From: an uncultured Verrucomicrobiota bacterium
Lineage (GTDB): Bacteria > Verrucomicrobiota > Kiritimatiellia > RFP12 > UBA1067
Direction: 5' to 3'
DNA: 33,035 nucleotides
NCBI GenBank assembly: GCA_937901395.1
Contig: CALCDB010000030.1
Span: 1-33,035 of the forward strand
Shown here one piece after another: positions 8,054 to 22,200 of this stretch; the stretch's first letter is position 1, and every line of letters begins with the position of its first letter. A program made the position numbers and the translations under genes. Below the pieces are notes generated by a model. The model ran no database searches and was not told the origin of the DNA. It was given only the letters and a program-made list of their open reading frames with translations.

Positions 8054-9091
8054 CTACTTAGTAGTGGACTGTAATAATGTAACGCAAACCGTAGCCACAA
8101 TATCCTCAGCTGAACATCCGCGAGAAAGATCGTTCATCGCCTTCGCCAAGCCTTGAAGATTTGGACCAATCGCAGTAGCGCCCCCAAGACGTTGCGCTAC
8201 TTTGTAGGCGATATTGCCAGCTTGAAGATCTGGGAAAATAAACACATTGGCATTACCCTGAATCTCTCCATTAGGATTCTTCTGCTTGCCGACTGATGGT
8301 ACAATAGCAGCATCAAACTGCATTTCTCCATCCATCTTAATGCCGGCTTCGGCAAACTTCGGGCGCGCCAATTCAACCGCCTTCTGAACTTTTTCAACCA
8401 AATCGCCCGCTGCCGAACCTTTCGTAGAGAAACTCAAGTAAGCAACACGCGGCTCATTACCAGTGAGATCGCGATAACTTTGAGCGGTCGCTAAACCAAT
8501 GTCAACAAGCTGCTCTGCCGTTGGATTCGGAATCACACCACAATCACCGAAGGCAAGAACGCTATCACCAGATTCAGTGGGCGTCTTGAGATCAATAATA
8601 AAGCAAGAAGATGCGGTCTTCACACCCTTTTGTGTCCCAAGAGTATGAAATGCTGCGCGAAGCATATCACCAGTCGAAGCGATGGAGCCCGCAACTAAGC
8701 CGTCAACACGCGAAAGTTTAACCATCATGCCACCAAAATAAATACGCTTCGTACGCAAAGTATTTTGCGCGGCGGCAATGTCGATAATCTTTTGCTTCTC
8801 GGCTGGCTTTTTGGATTCCTTAGCATTCCAAGCATCAAGATAAGCCTGCTCCAACTCCACATCGCCTTGTGTATAATCAATGGTCTTGATGTTGCGATCT
8901 GCTAACTTCACGCCTGCTTTCGCCTCAGCTTCCGCAATCTCACTCGCGGTACCAAGCACAATCGGCGTTGCAATCTTGCGATCAACGCACGCACATGCCG
9001 CCAAAATCACACGCGGATCCTGTCCCTCTGGAAGGACAACTGTGCCGTTTAGTTTTGATGCTTTTTCGATGATCTCTTTAATGGCGTTCAT
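8054..9091 (-). CDS. pta: Phosphate acetyltransferase
   Basis: Converts acetyl-CoA and phosphate to acetyl phosphate and CoA in the cytoplasm; with AckA it yields acetate and ATP. 345 residues, the short form of the enzyme made of the catalytic PTA domain alone, without the N-terminal BioD/DRTGG regions of long bacterial Ptas. Visible family motifs are VVLPEGQDPRVILAA near the N-terminus, FGDCGVIPNPTAEQL in the middle, DGEMQFDAAIVP, NVFIFPDLQAGNIAYK, and NDLSRGCSAEDIV near the end. The Ser-Arg and Asp of that last motif correspond to active-site residues of the Methanosarcina enzyme. Its start overlaps the ackA stop by four bases (ATGA), so the two are translationally coupled. Confidence 0.97.
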   Translation of the reverse strand: MNAIKEIIEKASKLNGTVVLPEGQDPRVILAACACVDRKIATPIVLGTASEIAEAEAKAGVKLADRNIKTIDYTQGDVELEQAYLDAWNAKESKKPAEKQKIIDIAAAQNTLRTKRIYFGGMMVKLSRVDGLVAGSIASTGDMLRAAFHTLGTQKGVKTASSCFIIDLKTPTESGDSVLAFGDCGVIPNPTAEQLVDIGLATAQSYRDLTGNEPRVAYLSFSTKGSAAGDLVEKVQKAVELARPKFAEAGIKMDGEMQFDAAIVPSVGKQKNPNGEIQGNANVFIFPDLQAGNIAYKVAQRLGGATAIGPNLQGLAKAMNDLSRGCSAEDIVATVCVTLLQSTTK

Positions 9092-10230
9092 TTTGAAAGT
9101 ACCTTTACTGTATCCCGTGCAATCATAAGCTCTTCGTTCGTAGGCAACACAATAACGGGAATCTTAGAGCCCTTAGCCGATATCACCGCTGTCACTCCAC
9201 GCGATTTTGCATTAACCTTCTTATCCAACTTAATGCCAAGTGCACCCAACCGATTGATGATGCGTTCACGAGCTTCGGCAGAATTCTCTCCAATTCCACC
9301 TGTCATGATGATCGCATCCGCGCCCCCTATAATCGTATTATAAGCGCCAATGTAAAGCGCTACTCGATAGGCCAACATCTCTAAGGCGAGTTCCGCCCCC
9401 TTGTCACCTTTAGCAGCCTTGGCGCAGATATCGCGGCAATCACCCCCCGGAACTCCGGAAAGAGCCTGTAAACCCGACTTCTTATTGAGAAGCGTATCCA
9501 TTTCTGCGGGAGTGAACTTCTCCGATTCCATAATCGACAGCACCGCTGCGGCATCAATATCTCCACACCTCGTACCCATCACCAATCCAGCGAGTGGCGT
9601 AAGGCCCATAGTCGTATCAACGACGCCGCCATTCTTAATTGCCGCCAAAGAAGAACCATTGCCAAGATGGCAAGTAACAAGATTTACCTTTGAAATTGGC
9701 TTTTTGAGAAACTTAGCCGCTGCTTGGGTTATGAACTTATGGCTGGTGCCATGAAAACCATATTTACGAATGCCATACTTCTTATAAAATTTAGGATCAA
9801 TCGCATACATACCGGCACAATCTGGCATCGTGGCAATATGAAAAGCCGTATCAAAGACTCCTACATTGGGAACTCCTTTGAAAATCTTCTCACATGCCTC
9901 AATACCTCCAAGATTCGCTGGCATATGAAGCGGACCAAACTTTACGAGCTTTTTCGCCTTCGCCATATTGGCCCTATCCATACGTGCAGAATCCTTAAAC
10001 ACCTCACCACCATGTAGAATACGATGGCCAATAGCATCAATATCCGTTGGATTGCCGAGATCGGCAACTACCTTCTTGAGCGCTTCAGCGTGATTCTTAG
10101 GCCCGCCCGCACCGATACGCTCTACTAACCCCTTGGCTAAGCGAGTCTCCGTCTTCATATCGAAGAGCTGATACTTAAGCGAGGAGCTCCCAGAATTGAC
10201 GACCAATACTTTTCTAATCTGTTTCTTCAT
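9088..10230 (-). CDS. ackA: Acetate kinase
   Basis: Transfers phosphate from acetyl phosphate to ADP, making ATP and acetate, or the reverse. 380 residues, close to the usual 400. Motifs in order: VVNSGSSSLKYQ (residues 10-21), GHRILHGGE, FDTAFH, YGFHGTSHKF, CHLGNGSSLAAI, GLTPLAGLVMGTRCGDID, IMTGGIGENS and TNEELMIARDT. These contain the Arg, Asp, His, Arg and Glu known to be catalytic in Methanosarcina acetate kinase, so the enzyme looks intact. The ATG lies one base after the stop of the giant surface-protein gene. The only ribosome-binding candidate is GGAGAG at 10249-10244, about 13 bases upstream and inside that gene. It overlaps pta downstream by four bases. Confidence 0.97.
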   Translation of the reverse strand: MKKQIRKVLVVNSGSSSLKYQLFDMKTETRLAKGLVERIGAGGPKNHAEALKKVVADLGNPTDIDAIGHRILHGGEVFKDSARMDRANMAKAKKLVKFGPLHMPANLGGIEACEKIFKGVPNVGVFDTAFHIATMPDCAGMYAIDPKFYKKYGIRKYGFHGTSHKFITQAAAKFLKKPISKVNLVTCHLGNGSSLAAIKNGGVVDTTMGLTPLAGLVMGTRCGDIDAAAVLSIMESEKFTPAEMDTLLNKKSGLQALSGVPGGDCRDICAKAAKGDKGAELALEMLAYRVALYIGAYNTIIGGADAIIMTGGIGENSAEARERIINRLGALGIKLDKKVNAKSRGVTAVISAKGSKIPVIVLPTNEELMIARDTVKVLSK

Positions 10231-10231
10231 T

Positions 10232-13200
10232 TTATTTTATCTTCTCTCCAATCTCAACCGTGTAGAAGGCGCTAGGATCAAGTGGCTTGCCATTATCGCC
10301 AACCGTCACTGAAACTTCTGTAGCGCCTACTCCGAATGTAACTGGCGCATCATATACGACTTCCCAATTCGCCTGAGCCAAAGAGGTCTTCTTCAACACC
10401 TTGAGCGAAACCGTAACGGAGCCATCATCGTCAATCACATAGATTCTATTGGCCAAGGTGGCAAGATCGTGGTTTGTATAATCAACATCGCAATCAAGCG
10501 CAAGCGAAACTTTTCCATTCTCCGTATCAAGCGAGATATCCTTAATCATCAGCGAATTCGGCACTACGCCCTTCTCAACGGCATTGTGGATGGCAGTAAG
10601 TACATCCATGCTGTCAGAATTCGGGTCGGAAAGGATCAGGCTTGCGAAAGTCGGATCTTCAAAAGTCATAAGGGTCGCGCCCGTCATGCCCGAAGAGAAC
10701 GCCGATACTCTTGAGATCGCAGCCCGCAACCTTGGACTAATCGTAATCGTTCCATCAGAATCAACATTCGCAGCGATATAGCTACGCGCTTCATCCCAAT
10801 CCATCGCCCAACGACAACGATCCGCATACTCCCAAGCATCTGGATGCCAGTTGCCATTAGTGTCCGCATCTTCGATATAGACAATCAAATATTGCTTTTC
10901 ACTGTTTTCCGTCGAAAGCGTTGCCGACTTCTTCGCATAACCCCACGATTCAAAGTCGTCCTTCTTGAAATTACCGTTCATATCAATATATGCGCGAACG
11001 TAATAAACACCATCTGCCGGAAGCCCAATCAACTTAGCATTTGAATCAAACTGCGTAAGATCGGTGAGAGAATCAAAGTCTGCGACTTGCGTCTCGGAAA
11101 CCGCCTCACCGCTGAAGTCGGCCGTGGTGAACGCCTGTACACGAACCTTGCCTTGAATATCCGAAAGATCAGCGCACTTATCCAGTACTGCCTTAGGTCC
11201 AGCATACTTAACAGAAACATTAACCGAAGAATAGCCACGGTCATTCAACTCCTGTTGCATATTGACATCAGTTGAAAATGTTCCTTCGTTCGGCAGCGAC
11301 CAGAGATTTCCACTCGCTGGCGTAAACTTGGCGTTATACATGGCAACACACCAAGTGTAATTCGCGGCATTCTTAAAGACCTTGCCCTGCGGCGTCTGCT
11401 CGCCAACCGAAATTGGGGCCGTCCAACGGAACCAACCGTTCTCATCCTGTTCAGGAGCACGTGTAACTGGCGACTCGTAAATCAACTCGCCGCTATCTGC
11501 ATCCTTAACCTGAATCTTGAATGCAGTATATGTTGAGCCAAAACGCTTCGCCCAAGGATCTTCATCGGGAACTGCCCAAACGAAGGTTGGACGCGCCGAG
11601 AATACGATTCCACGATCAACCACATCGCCACCGCCGATTACGCCTATTGCTTGCGGTCTCGACTGTGTCATCTCAAAGCGACGCGTTACTACCGAGGCAA
11701 GAGCGCGGATGGTGGTATTGGTATCCTGCGAACCGATGATATCCTTCGCTCCATCGCCGATCACCACCAAGTATGTCATGTTGGTTACCGCCAGATTGGC
11801 GCGCTTAACCGCAACGTTTTCAACGACCTCTGTACGCAGATTTTCCCAGTCAAGATCAAAGATATCGTCGCCAAGGAAGTCCGCCTCGCTGAGGAAATCA
11901 CGCGCATTACGATCAAACATCTTGTCAATTACGGCACGTTGATCATAGCCTGCTACCATATAGGCGAACATATCATCAATGCCATAACGAACCACGCGTA
12001 TACGAACCTTGTCGTTTTGAGGTGGAGTCGTCGTATCCACACGATTGGAAAGCACCATCATCCAATCCACCTTGGAAGCGGAATTGGTGTTGCCATTCAA
12101 TGCCTTGATCGTACGATCGTTGAGTATAATGTCATTCACGCCATCTATCTTTTGGTCACGATCATTAGTATCGCTCCAAAGCGCGATGCGTGGAGAAATT
12201 GCGGATGTCTCATTTATCTCGATCGTGAACTTCGCGCCCTGCCAACCGACATCGACGCCACGAATAACGCCAAATGGTGTTCCAGGTTGGATTGATGAAC
12301 TTCCACTACCTTCACCGCTGTCGCCGCTCGAAGCCTCCGCACCATCAGCACCCTTCAGATAGCACACGAAGGTGTTCTTACCCTCGCGAATATGACCATG
12401 GCTCTTTGCATCGGCCGAAACAACATCGGAGTCAGAAAGATAATAAGTTCCATTAGCATTGAGACCTACTAACTTGGCCGACCAATCAATCCGCACATAT
12501 GCCGTGTCGATATCATAGACATAATACCGATCCCCTACTCCGCCGGAAGTTGTGCCAGTGCTGTTCTCGGCGATGGTGCTCAAATCACCATAGTGTAAGC
12601 CCGTAAACGCATCAAAATTAATGGTAATCAATCCCGTCTTATAATCGATGGTTCCTATTTCTTCCTCTTCCTCAAAGGAATGATCACCGCCAACGCCAAT
12701 ATACACAAGCTTACCATTCTTGTCCGAAACCGAGAAGAACCATTCGGCATCATCTGGGTCACCGGCAACTGCTGACACTGGAACACCATTGGTAACCGTG
12801 AGAATTGAGTAATTTGGATTGCAGAAGGAAATTCTCACCGACCCCTCGGAAACCGAGCCGCCTGAAAGCACATAGCGATGAACTCCAGATGGTTTCCTGC
12901 CGATGTACTTTTCATATTCTGTGAGCGAACTGCCGCTCTCTGCCGAACCGGCTGTCGAAAGTGCATCGCCTCCAGCCGCAGGTTCCGCATTGCCAAAAGT
13001 CCAAATGGCATCAGGCGCTGAAGTCATATCAGGATCAGTCTTTTCGCTCCATGCCTTGAATACAACCGAACCGAGGTTCACATCCTGACCATTATAAACT
13101 ACTTTCGCCTCAATAACCGGAACAGGATATTCGTTCTTGGTATATTCACCGAAGCCCAAGGTTACCGTTTCGCTTGGATCGGTTTCCGCACGGCTTTCCG

Positions 13201-16200
13201 CGTAGTTCGACCAACCATCGCCATCCTCATCGCGTTCAGGATCATAAAGATAACGATTTGCGACTTCGGAATATTTGCCTTCCCAATCATCATTGACTTG
13301 ATCGTGATCGGTGAACACTTCGCCAACATAAAGGTCGCCAAACTTCTGGAAGTAGTCCAATGTATAGCCATCAGTGCGAGGATTACGAGGATCCAACTTA
13401 AGCGCCTCCAAAGATGCATCGTAGAATACTTCACTTATTAAGTATTCAGCGTAGTTGGAAAGCCCATCACCATCAGGATCGGCGAATCCATCGGTCGCGC
13501 TATGAGTATCAACCCCATAGATGTCTTCCCACCAGTCGGCCATGCCGTCATGGTCAACATCGGCGATTGATTTGTAAATATCATCAATCAGCACTCCGCC
13601 TTCCGCAGTCTCGTGTGCACCAACAGCGACATCGCGACGGAACAACTCGCCCGCTGTACGCCCACCACGAGCATTGATTGGCGTATCCCAATCATATGTA
13701 GTGAGGTCAATGAACCCAGGCTGCAAAGCTTCCCACCAATCAGGGAGATTGTCAAAGTCCTCATCCTTACCGGAAGTCTCGCCTAAAGTGGATGGGCCTT
13801 CCTCATCCCACATCGACTCACAGTAGCGGACATATGCTCCGCCTAATGGCAACAGGTCTGTTGAGTAAAGACCGGCTTCACGCTCGGTGAACGACGCCTT
13901 ATCATCATCATAATCGTCCAACATCTGGCCAAAATTCGAAATTATGATGCTGCGAGTATCACGCTGACTAAGGCCGGTCACCACTGGTATGTAACCATTG
14001 CCGCCATAAAGCTCATGGGTCCGTGGGAAGTTGAACTTCTCAATGTTAATCGCCTCGGCCGAAACCGAACCCGCGTAATTTTCGCTCCAATACACCGAAT
14101 CGAGTGTAGTCCCGTCAAAGCGCGGCAGATGTGCCAATGTGTTTGGAATCCATGGAACATACGCATAATTATTATAGACTTGCGAACGAGTCTCCAACAT
14201 AGCCCACCATGTGCATTCGTAATCGTCCGGACGTGCACAAGCCGCCTTGCCGCCTACGTCAATCGAAGCATTGAAACCAAATGGCTCGGTCGCGATGAAT
14301 TCTGGCGCGGTCGACGCGAAAAGTCCGTCAAATGTATAATGATACGCAAGTTCTGGCGGTAACAACGCTTCCTCGCCGATACGCGCGAAATCACGCCGCG
14401 CACCTTCGAGACGTGCCTTGTAGATGGCTTTTTGGTTAGCCGCTACATCTACTGCCGTAAAGCGCTTCTTGTAATTATCAAGAATTTCATCTTTTGAACG
14501 AGCACCATCCCAAATACGAATTTCATCAATATAACCATTATAGAAGCAATCGTACATTTCCCAAGATGAAGTGCTTACATCAAGCGACATAGCCGACTTC
14601 GCGGTCTCTCCGGATGACGATGGCTCAATTGCCGAGGCACCATAGATAATGGCGTGGTTGCTGGCGATGGAGCGCATATAACTTCTAATATCGTAATCCC
14701 AATTGAGCATGTCCCTATAGTTATCATAGGTAAGACCAGTCAATGGGGTCTCGGCCGAGATTGCCGGATGCAACCCAGAAACCGTAGTAGCGATCGGTTG
14801 GCCATTCACGTAGAGAACCAACGAGGTGCCGTCATATGTCGCAGCGAGATGCGCCCAGACATCCTTTTCGGCGACCAACTTGCTTGTGGCAATCACTCTA
14901 TCAATTCCCGTGCCGTTCGAATCGTAGGCAGCGTAGTAATGTCCGCCCTCGTCAATTCCAAGCTGGAAGTTGCGACGATAATATCTACGATCGCCTGGAT
15001 TCGATGGCCCGTGATTGATTACGCGCTCAACGATGGTCTGCCGCGCACCGCCAACACGCTCTGGCCTTGCCCAGCATTCAACCGTAAATTCAAGGAAGAA
15101 CAATTCGCCGCTTCCACCGAAAATTGGGTCGACTCTCGCTTGCAGGGCGCTCTTTTCGCCAGGGAAGTACATCGCCTGACGACGACGCGGATCATCCTCA
15201 TCCTGCGGATCTGTCTTCGAAGTAAACTTCGTTGTCGATTCACGATAATCGCTCAAGCCATCATGATCGGAATCATAACCATCGTTTTCTTCAAATGCCC
15301 AGTTATATGTAAGCGCCATCCACTTATGCGTCGGCATCGTGTTGATTGGCGTTACGATCTCATCGTCAATACGCGTCGGCACTGCGTCAGCCCACTGATT
15401 CGCGAAATTCGGCAACGCGTAATAACGATTCACAATCGACTTGGAATATGTGGAATCCGTCATCCATAGTGGCGTGGGATGGGTGTGGAGCCATGTAAGA
15501 GTCGCTTCAATGTTCGCCTGAATAGCTTCATCGACATTGCGAATATCGTCACCATCTGGATCCGCCGCAGGATCACCGACCATCCATGGGAAGAGTGCGA
15601 AATCACGCGCTTTCTTTTCCTTGGTATCGCCGCGCGCAATGTCCTTGAACTCACGTTGCCAATAGTTATCCTCGGCCGTGATATTTCCACCCCACTGGAC
15701 GCTAATCAAGTCGCTTCCGGACTTGCCGCCGTAAAGCGGATTGAGCCCATGGAATAATTCATAATAATCATCCATTCCATCACCATCAGAATCCGAAACG
15801 CGTGGATCGCAAGTCGCGTATTCAGTAGGCCCGGCATCCTGACTAATCTCATCGCCATATCCCGCCTCGTTTAATATCTTGCCATAGAGGCTTATCTCAT
15901 CACGACGAAGAATGTGGTTCGGACCGTCTGGGAAGAAGTAATATTTATCATAGCAGAGATCCCAACCGCGACGGCACTTCGAACCGTATGCCGCATAGCA
16001 GTCAAACGCGCCAAAGATTAAGTTCGGGTTGGATCCGCCATCCATCAATGGGTTAAGCGGCTTGCCCGTAAGCAAGGCCGTGCGGAACATCTCGTCAGAG
16101 CCATCAGCCTCCGCCTTCTGCGGAACCGTCCATGGCGAAAGCGTATCATCGTAACGGAACGCACGAATCGTGCTCGTTAAATATTCCTGCCAGTTCTGCA

Positions 16201-19200
16201 AGCCATCATAGTCGTAATCTCGATTGATATTCATTGGCCGCATCGCATCAATTTCATCTTGCAGGCCAAATTCAAACTTCGTGTACGAATCTGGCACCGA
16301 ACCATCCATACCGCCCACGAAGAAGCCGTCTGCCTCGGCCGAATTGCTGACGAACGCAGACGATGGCGTAACCCCATTTATCGCGCATAACTGCAAGTAT
16401 CCGCGATACTGCGCCTGCGAGGTGCAGTATCGTGTACTCGGAATATAAGCACCAGTATACTGCAATTCCCATGCATCTGGAAGTCCGTCTTGATCGGTAT
16501 CCCATGAACATGGGTTCATACCGCCACCAGCAACGCATATTCCACCATTGTCAGTGGGCCATGCAAAACTACCGATTGCCACGGTCGTCGTATTAGTGCC
16601 ATCATTCTGCTGCATGAATCCAGAGCCTACCATCACCTTGTAGATGAACGCGGATTCCGCACTATCGGCAACCCCATCGCAATCGGTATCGGTTGACCAC
16701 GGATCCGTCGGCCAGAACTTATTGAGCCACTTCGCATCTGCACGCCCCGCGACAATTGAAGGAACATCACTATACGCACCAGTCGAATCGGTTCCCGAGA
16801 ATTCTGCGACATACGTAAGCCCATCACCCTCAAGACTTACCATATTGGTGATTGGATCAATATCCACTCCCCTATCGACTTCGTCATTGTTTGCGATTTC
16901 ATTATAGAGCGGATTTATTCTAAGCTTATTATTGAAGATATTGCCGACGCTACCTGGTCCGCACGCGACATAAGCTTCCCAGCCATCTGGAACTCCATCA
17001 CCATCAGTATCGGCGCCATAGCCTGCGATTTCGGTCGTGGTAGTAGTAGTCGTTGTCGCCGCCTCGCCTTCGCCCTGCGTAGTCGTAGTGGTTTCGGATG
17101 TACGCGTCTGATTCATTGGGAAGGTCGTATTCTTCGCCCATATATTGGCATACGTTACCTGCGGTGAAGCATGTAAATCCTCCCAAAGATCAGCTCCATT
17201 GACGAATCCGCAATGCTGACGGAAGTTCATGAATAGATATTCATCAAGCACGGAGTAAGCAGCCGTATCGGCCGAATGCCCCTGCTGACCATACGTGAGA
17301 TTGACATTGTATGCATCAAATGGATCCGATGGGCTTGGAATATACCAACGATTATTCACTAAACCCAAAGCTGTAACATTCCATGCGGTAGTCGGGTCAA
17401 AGCCAGTTCCCATGTCCCAATGTTCATCAAGCGTTCCAAGATTGGTCGCGCTTTGAGTATCAAGCTTGAAGCCGCGCCATTGATAGACATGATGATGTAA
17501 CAGTCTTACGGTTTCGTATGCCGTTAACATAAGCACTTTTGTGCCAATCTCTATCTTCGCATTACCCGCCATTACATACGGCCCATTTTTGCCATATTGC
17601 CAAACCGAATAACCGCGACGATAAAAATCATCGGTAATTTCGCTGGTAATGGAAGAGCGACCACCAAGCTCGTTTTCAAGCCCGATGAACGATTTTTCAT
17701 ACCAATCAATCTTCTCTGGCTGCGCAGCGAGTTTCGTGCCCTTCACCAATTCCGCGCCAAGCCCACGCACCGGAACCGTAATTACTTCTGGCTCTGCCGC
17801 TGGCTCTCCGCCCCCTTCCTCACCATCTTCATTGACAACGACTTCCCCTTCGTCCTCTGGCTCCTTGGTCACATTAATTGTGCCATTCTGCTCAAATGCC
17901 TCATTGAGCTTGAAATCGCTGGCAAGGTAATACTCATCGCCAGATTCGCCGGCAACCTTCACATAGACCTTCCCTTCCTCGAGATCACCATTCTGAATTA
18001 CATAGACCTTATCGCCAACCATAACCTTCCAACCAGTGCCCGCCTTCTTCGTCTCTATGGCATCGTTAATCTCAAACGCGCTGATGAAGGTTGCATAGTA
18101 AACCGCACGCCCGTCTTCACCGACTGAAGTGATGATCGTGAAGCCCGGAATATCCGCCTTCGCCATGAAGTCATGATCTGGGTTGAGCGTTCCGTCATTG
18201 TGTGTGCCATCCGTCGCCGCCTTGCACGGATCAAGATTGGTCTTCAATACTTCCCAGTAATCCGGCAACCCATCGCCATCCGTATCCCAATGAATCGGAT
18301 TTGTCCCAAGCTCGAATTCACGGATATCGGGTAAGCCATCGTTATCGGTATCGACAAGGTAGATATCCTCTTTCGCGACGACGGGGACGATTGGATCGAA
18401 TACCTTTTCAATTTCCTGCCACGTAATTACATCGCCCTTTTCTGGGTGTTCGGGATTATAGCGCTCACCCTGAAGCCGGCAAAGCTTGCCTCCATCGAAA
18501 TAGCCTACATGCGCACGATACCAGAACCAATATTCATAGCCGTCTGGCAATCCATCTTCGTCAGTATCTGCCTTGAATGGATCCGTCGGACGCTCCGGCG
18601 ACCACCCATGGTCAAGCGCGTCCTTCGCGCTGGTGTAGCCAAGCGAACGCGCACTCGCCAATTCCAACTCGCTAAAATCAGGATCGGGCTTCGCGCCTGG
18701 AATTGAAGTAAGCGCAATTGCAGGCCCATTGTTGAACCCATCTCCAAGACCACGAATTTCCTGATAGGCCGTGAATGGCAATGCCCCAAGGAAATCTGGC
18801 TTGTTACCAGTGCCTCCAATGCCTACTGGCAGAAAATCCTCATCATCATTGAGTTTATCGAGCATCGCCATGTCGCTACCCTCGCCCCTAAACTGAGTGT
18901 AGTCGACGTTGAAATCATAATATGGACTGCTCACATAGAGATCTGGAATACCGTCTTGGTTAATATCGCCCATGTTATCCGAGGCGAGATATTCCTTTGA
19001 GAATATGGCTTCGACCGAAACCTTTGGATATCCCTCGCCGCCCTTTTCGCCACCAGCTTCCTGCGTCGGCATCGGAATCTCCGCAGTCGAGATCGTTCCA
19101 TCACTCCATTCTGGCGCTACCTCAATCACCACCTCTCCCGTCATATCATCGGGAGAAGTTGGCTTCAACCACGCGTAAAGGTATGAATCCTTCTCGCTAT

Positions 19201-22200
19201 CATCATACTTGTAATACGCGCCGGAAACATAGGTGCCGCCATTGGGGTTTATGGCAATGTCGTTGCTGTTATTGAGCTTGCCGTCATCAACCGCTCCAAC
19301 TCGATATCCATAGGCAAGTGCCAACATCGAAAGTTCTTTGCCGCAATTCCACGAAAGAACGAAGTCTGATGCTGTTGGGGTTCCGCTGTAGCCCTTGACG
19401 TAAATATGTCCCTTGCCGATGCCCGCCGCTCCCTGATACTTTTTAGAGAGTTGCTTGGTCGTCCCGCCCGAAGGACCATCCGCATAAGTAAGCAGCGTCT
19501 TTGACCGAGTGACTGAGTAGTACCAAACCTGACTGAGCACTCCCATATCCTTATCTTCAATTTCAATCATTACCTGCTGATCACCAGTAAGTCCGCTGAA
19601 ATCAGGAACAAATGTGCCCGATGTTGGCTCCTTTACCGTCTTGACGCCACCTACGAAGCCGTCTTCATTGTACTTTTCACCGCCACCACCAGTAATCCGC
19701 ACGGTAATACCTGCCGCTAAATCAGCCGCTACATCCTTGTTCACGCGCCAAGTAATCCTGCGATCGGTGGCACGGCTGGCTGCAACTTCGACACGTCCCG
19801 AAGGCGTGTTGAAATCACCAAGCGGAGCAAAGGTCTTTCCATCTGCATCATTATTGTTCGGCGCTACGTTGAACACATAAGATGGGATGCTATTGGTGAG
19901 ATAGTAATCACACCAACGATCGCCCGTCTTCTTATTGATATCGGTATTGATTACGAACGCCTCGAGAGTGAAGCCCTTGCCATCGCTAAGGCTGGTGCCA
20001 TCCAATTCCTCAATTGCGATTTCATGATCCTTCGTATCCTTGATCTCGATTATATAGGCGCTACCATCAACAGGACCAAGCGTCGGGTCGGTATTGACAT
20101 ACTTAGAATCAAGCTTATAGACACCTGGGTTATCACCCGTCGGCGGCTTGACGCGAATCATCACTTGCATCGCCTTGCTTTCAGCCGCGATGGAATCATA
20201 ATAACCGCCAAGTCCAACGAGAATCTTCTCGCGACGTGCGGTTTCATCAATGGTCTCTGGTGCCGAAATCGAAACCTGTGGCTTATCAACGATATCCACA
20301 TACATCGAATATGAAGTCGACTTCCAGTCGTCCATATCCTTGTCCTTGAATTCCAACTCAATGCGCCAATGCCCAGCGATTCCAAACGAATATGTAAATG
20401 GGTTATTTGCTGGATTACCTTCAATCTCCTTTGGCTCAAGTGGAATATCATCGCAATATGGCGTCCACCGGCACTTGAACTTGTTATCAAGGTCATACTT
20501 TACGTCTTCGATGACCGCCTTGATCTTTTGCTCCTGACCAAGCGGATACTTCGTAAGCGCGGTCTCGCCATCAAGATACTTAACTCCGTTGAGCTCAAAG
20601 CGCGTAAATTTCGGCTCGACGTTGTAAATCGTCAAATCAAGTTCGTTGGAGTTGTAGCCCTTCACCAACTTGTTCGTTGAGGTCTGCTCTTCGGCGAGGA
20701 TTACCTCAAAGCCCGCATTAAGACCGCCATTGCTACGGCTATAACCATCGAGAATCATGAACGAACCCGTTATTTCCGTGGCGCCTGGCGCAATCTTGAT
20801 GCCAGAAATCGCATCGCTGCCGTTCATTCCGCAAGTAATGAACTTGCCGCCCTTCACACTCTGGTAAAGCGAATTGGTGGCGTAGGCGGAATCGACCGGC
20901 TTTAAGAAAGCGAACATCGGCGAGGTGGATGTATTTTCGCTCAATGTAATCTTGATATTTACGGTATCGCCTTCGTTATACTCGTTTTCCGTGTCATCAG
21001 TAGTTACCGCACGAATCGCACGTTGATCCTTGACATTGGCGATTACCTTGCGGATATCGCTCTTTCCATCCGAACCACTTACTGGCGGAATCACATAGAA
21101 TTCAACCTCCTGATTGTCGGCCGCCGTAGCGAACCAGAGTGCCGGCAAATCATCGGTCTTGACCCACTTCTCGTCCTCATCCTTGATTAACTTCTTGAGC
21201 ACTCCTCCCTCAAGTTCGGAATCGCTGGTATCAAGATAGAACACATCGTCAAGCGGAGCGAAGGTCTTTCCGGGATAACGCACATACACCTTATAACCAT
21301 CCGTAGCCGCAATTTGATCGGCGTAAGTTCCCGTCAACTGAATCGTGAACTCATAATTCTCGTTGCACACTGGCTGAGGCGTCAAGGTTGACTCTTCGGT
21401 AGGTATGATTATCTCCGCCGCCTCCGGCCGCACCATAATCGCGCAATCCTCGATATCCTTTACTCCCGCCGCTGCTTTTTGCTCTTCCGAAATCCATGGC
21501 GTGAATGCGATTCCATGTCCAGTCCCGCGAGTATGCGCATCGCTACGAAGCGCGAACATGTTAATTGAAAGTTCGGCCTCAGTCGCTCCCGCTGGAATCG
21601 TCACCCTCGGCCAACCTGTGGGATCCGGCGCCACCGATGGGAACGCCTCCGACATTGAGAAGCGCATATACTCTGGCCACTTATCAGCCGAAATCTCGCC
21701 ATCGATGAACGATGGCTTCAAGACCACCTCAACATCGGCCTTGAGCGCCTGTGAGGTTCTGATGGTAAACTGCGCTGCGATATTCTGATAATCGCTACGC
21801 GCCCAAACCGTCTCGCTACTACAGGCAACCGAGACTGTCGGTGGCAATTCATCGATGCACTGCACTGGAATGGTCAAGGTGTCGTCAATGAAGTCGCTCA
21901 ATGCACTGCCGGCGTAATTGAATTGACTGTACGCGCTCAATACCAAACCAGCCACTCCGCCATGCTTGGTCTTGTCAACGCCCTTGATCTTGAATGTGGG
22001 CAATGTCGTCTGCCCGGCTTCAATTACAATCTCGCCGACGGAATATTCCGTCATGTTGCCGGTATTTGGATCGCGCATCTTGACTGGGAAAACGTTCACC
22101 TTGCTGGATGGCGCAACTACCACTACATCCTCATTCGTTGACCACACATAAAGACGAAGCGCGTTAACTGGCGGAACCTCGAATTTTAGCCGCGGATCCG

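Noticed and set aside
8047..8100. Longer start for the isomerase at 8100
   Set aside because: It would overlap pta by 47 bases and add 18 residues not seen in the family; ATG 8046 has a better ribosome site and spacing.
10232..10600. Autotransporter barrel or sorting tail at the end of the giant protein
   Set aside because: The last ~120 residues are beta-rich, but there is no terminal aromatic residue, hydrophobic helix plus basic tail, or LPXTG; the protein ends in EIGEKIK.
14654..15469. Plus-strand open frame of 271 codons
   Set aside because: It is antisense to the LamG region of the giant protein, where the minus-strand frame has clear domain motifs; its own product has no recognisable motif.
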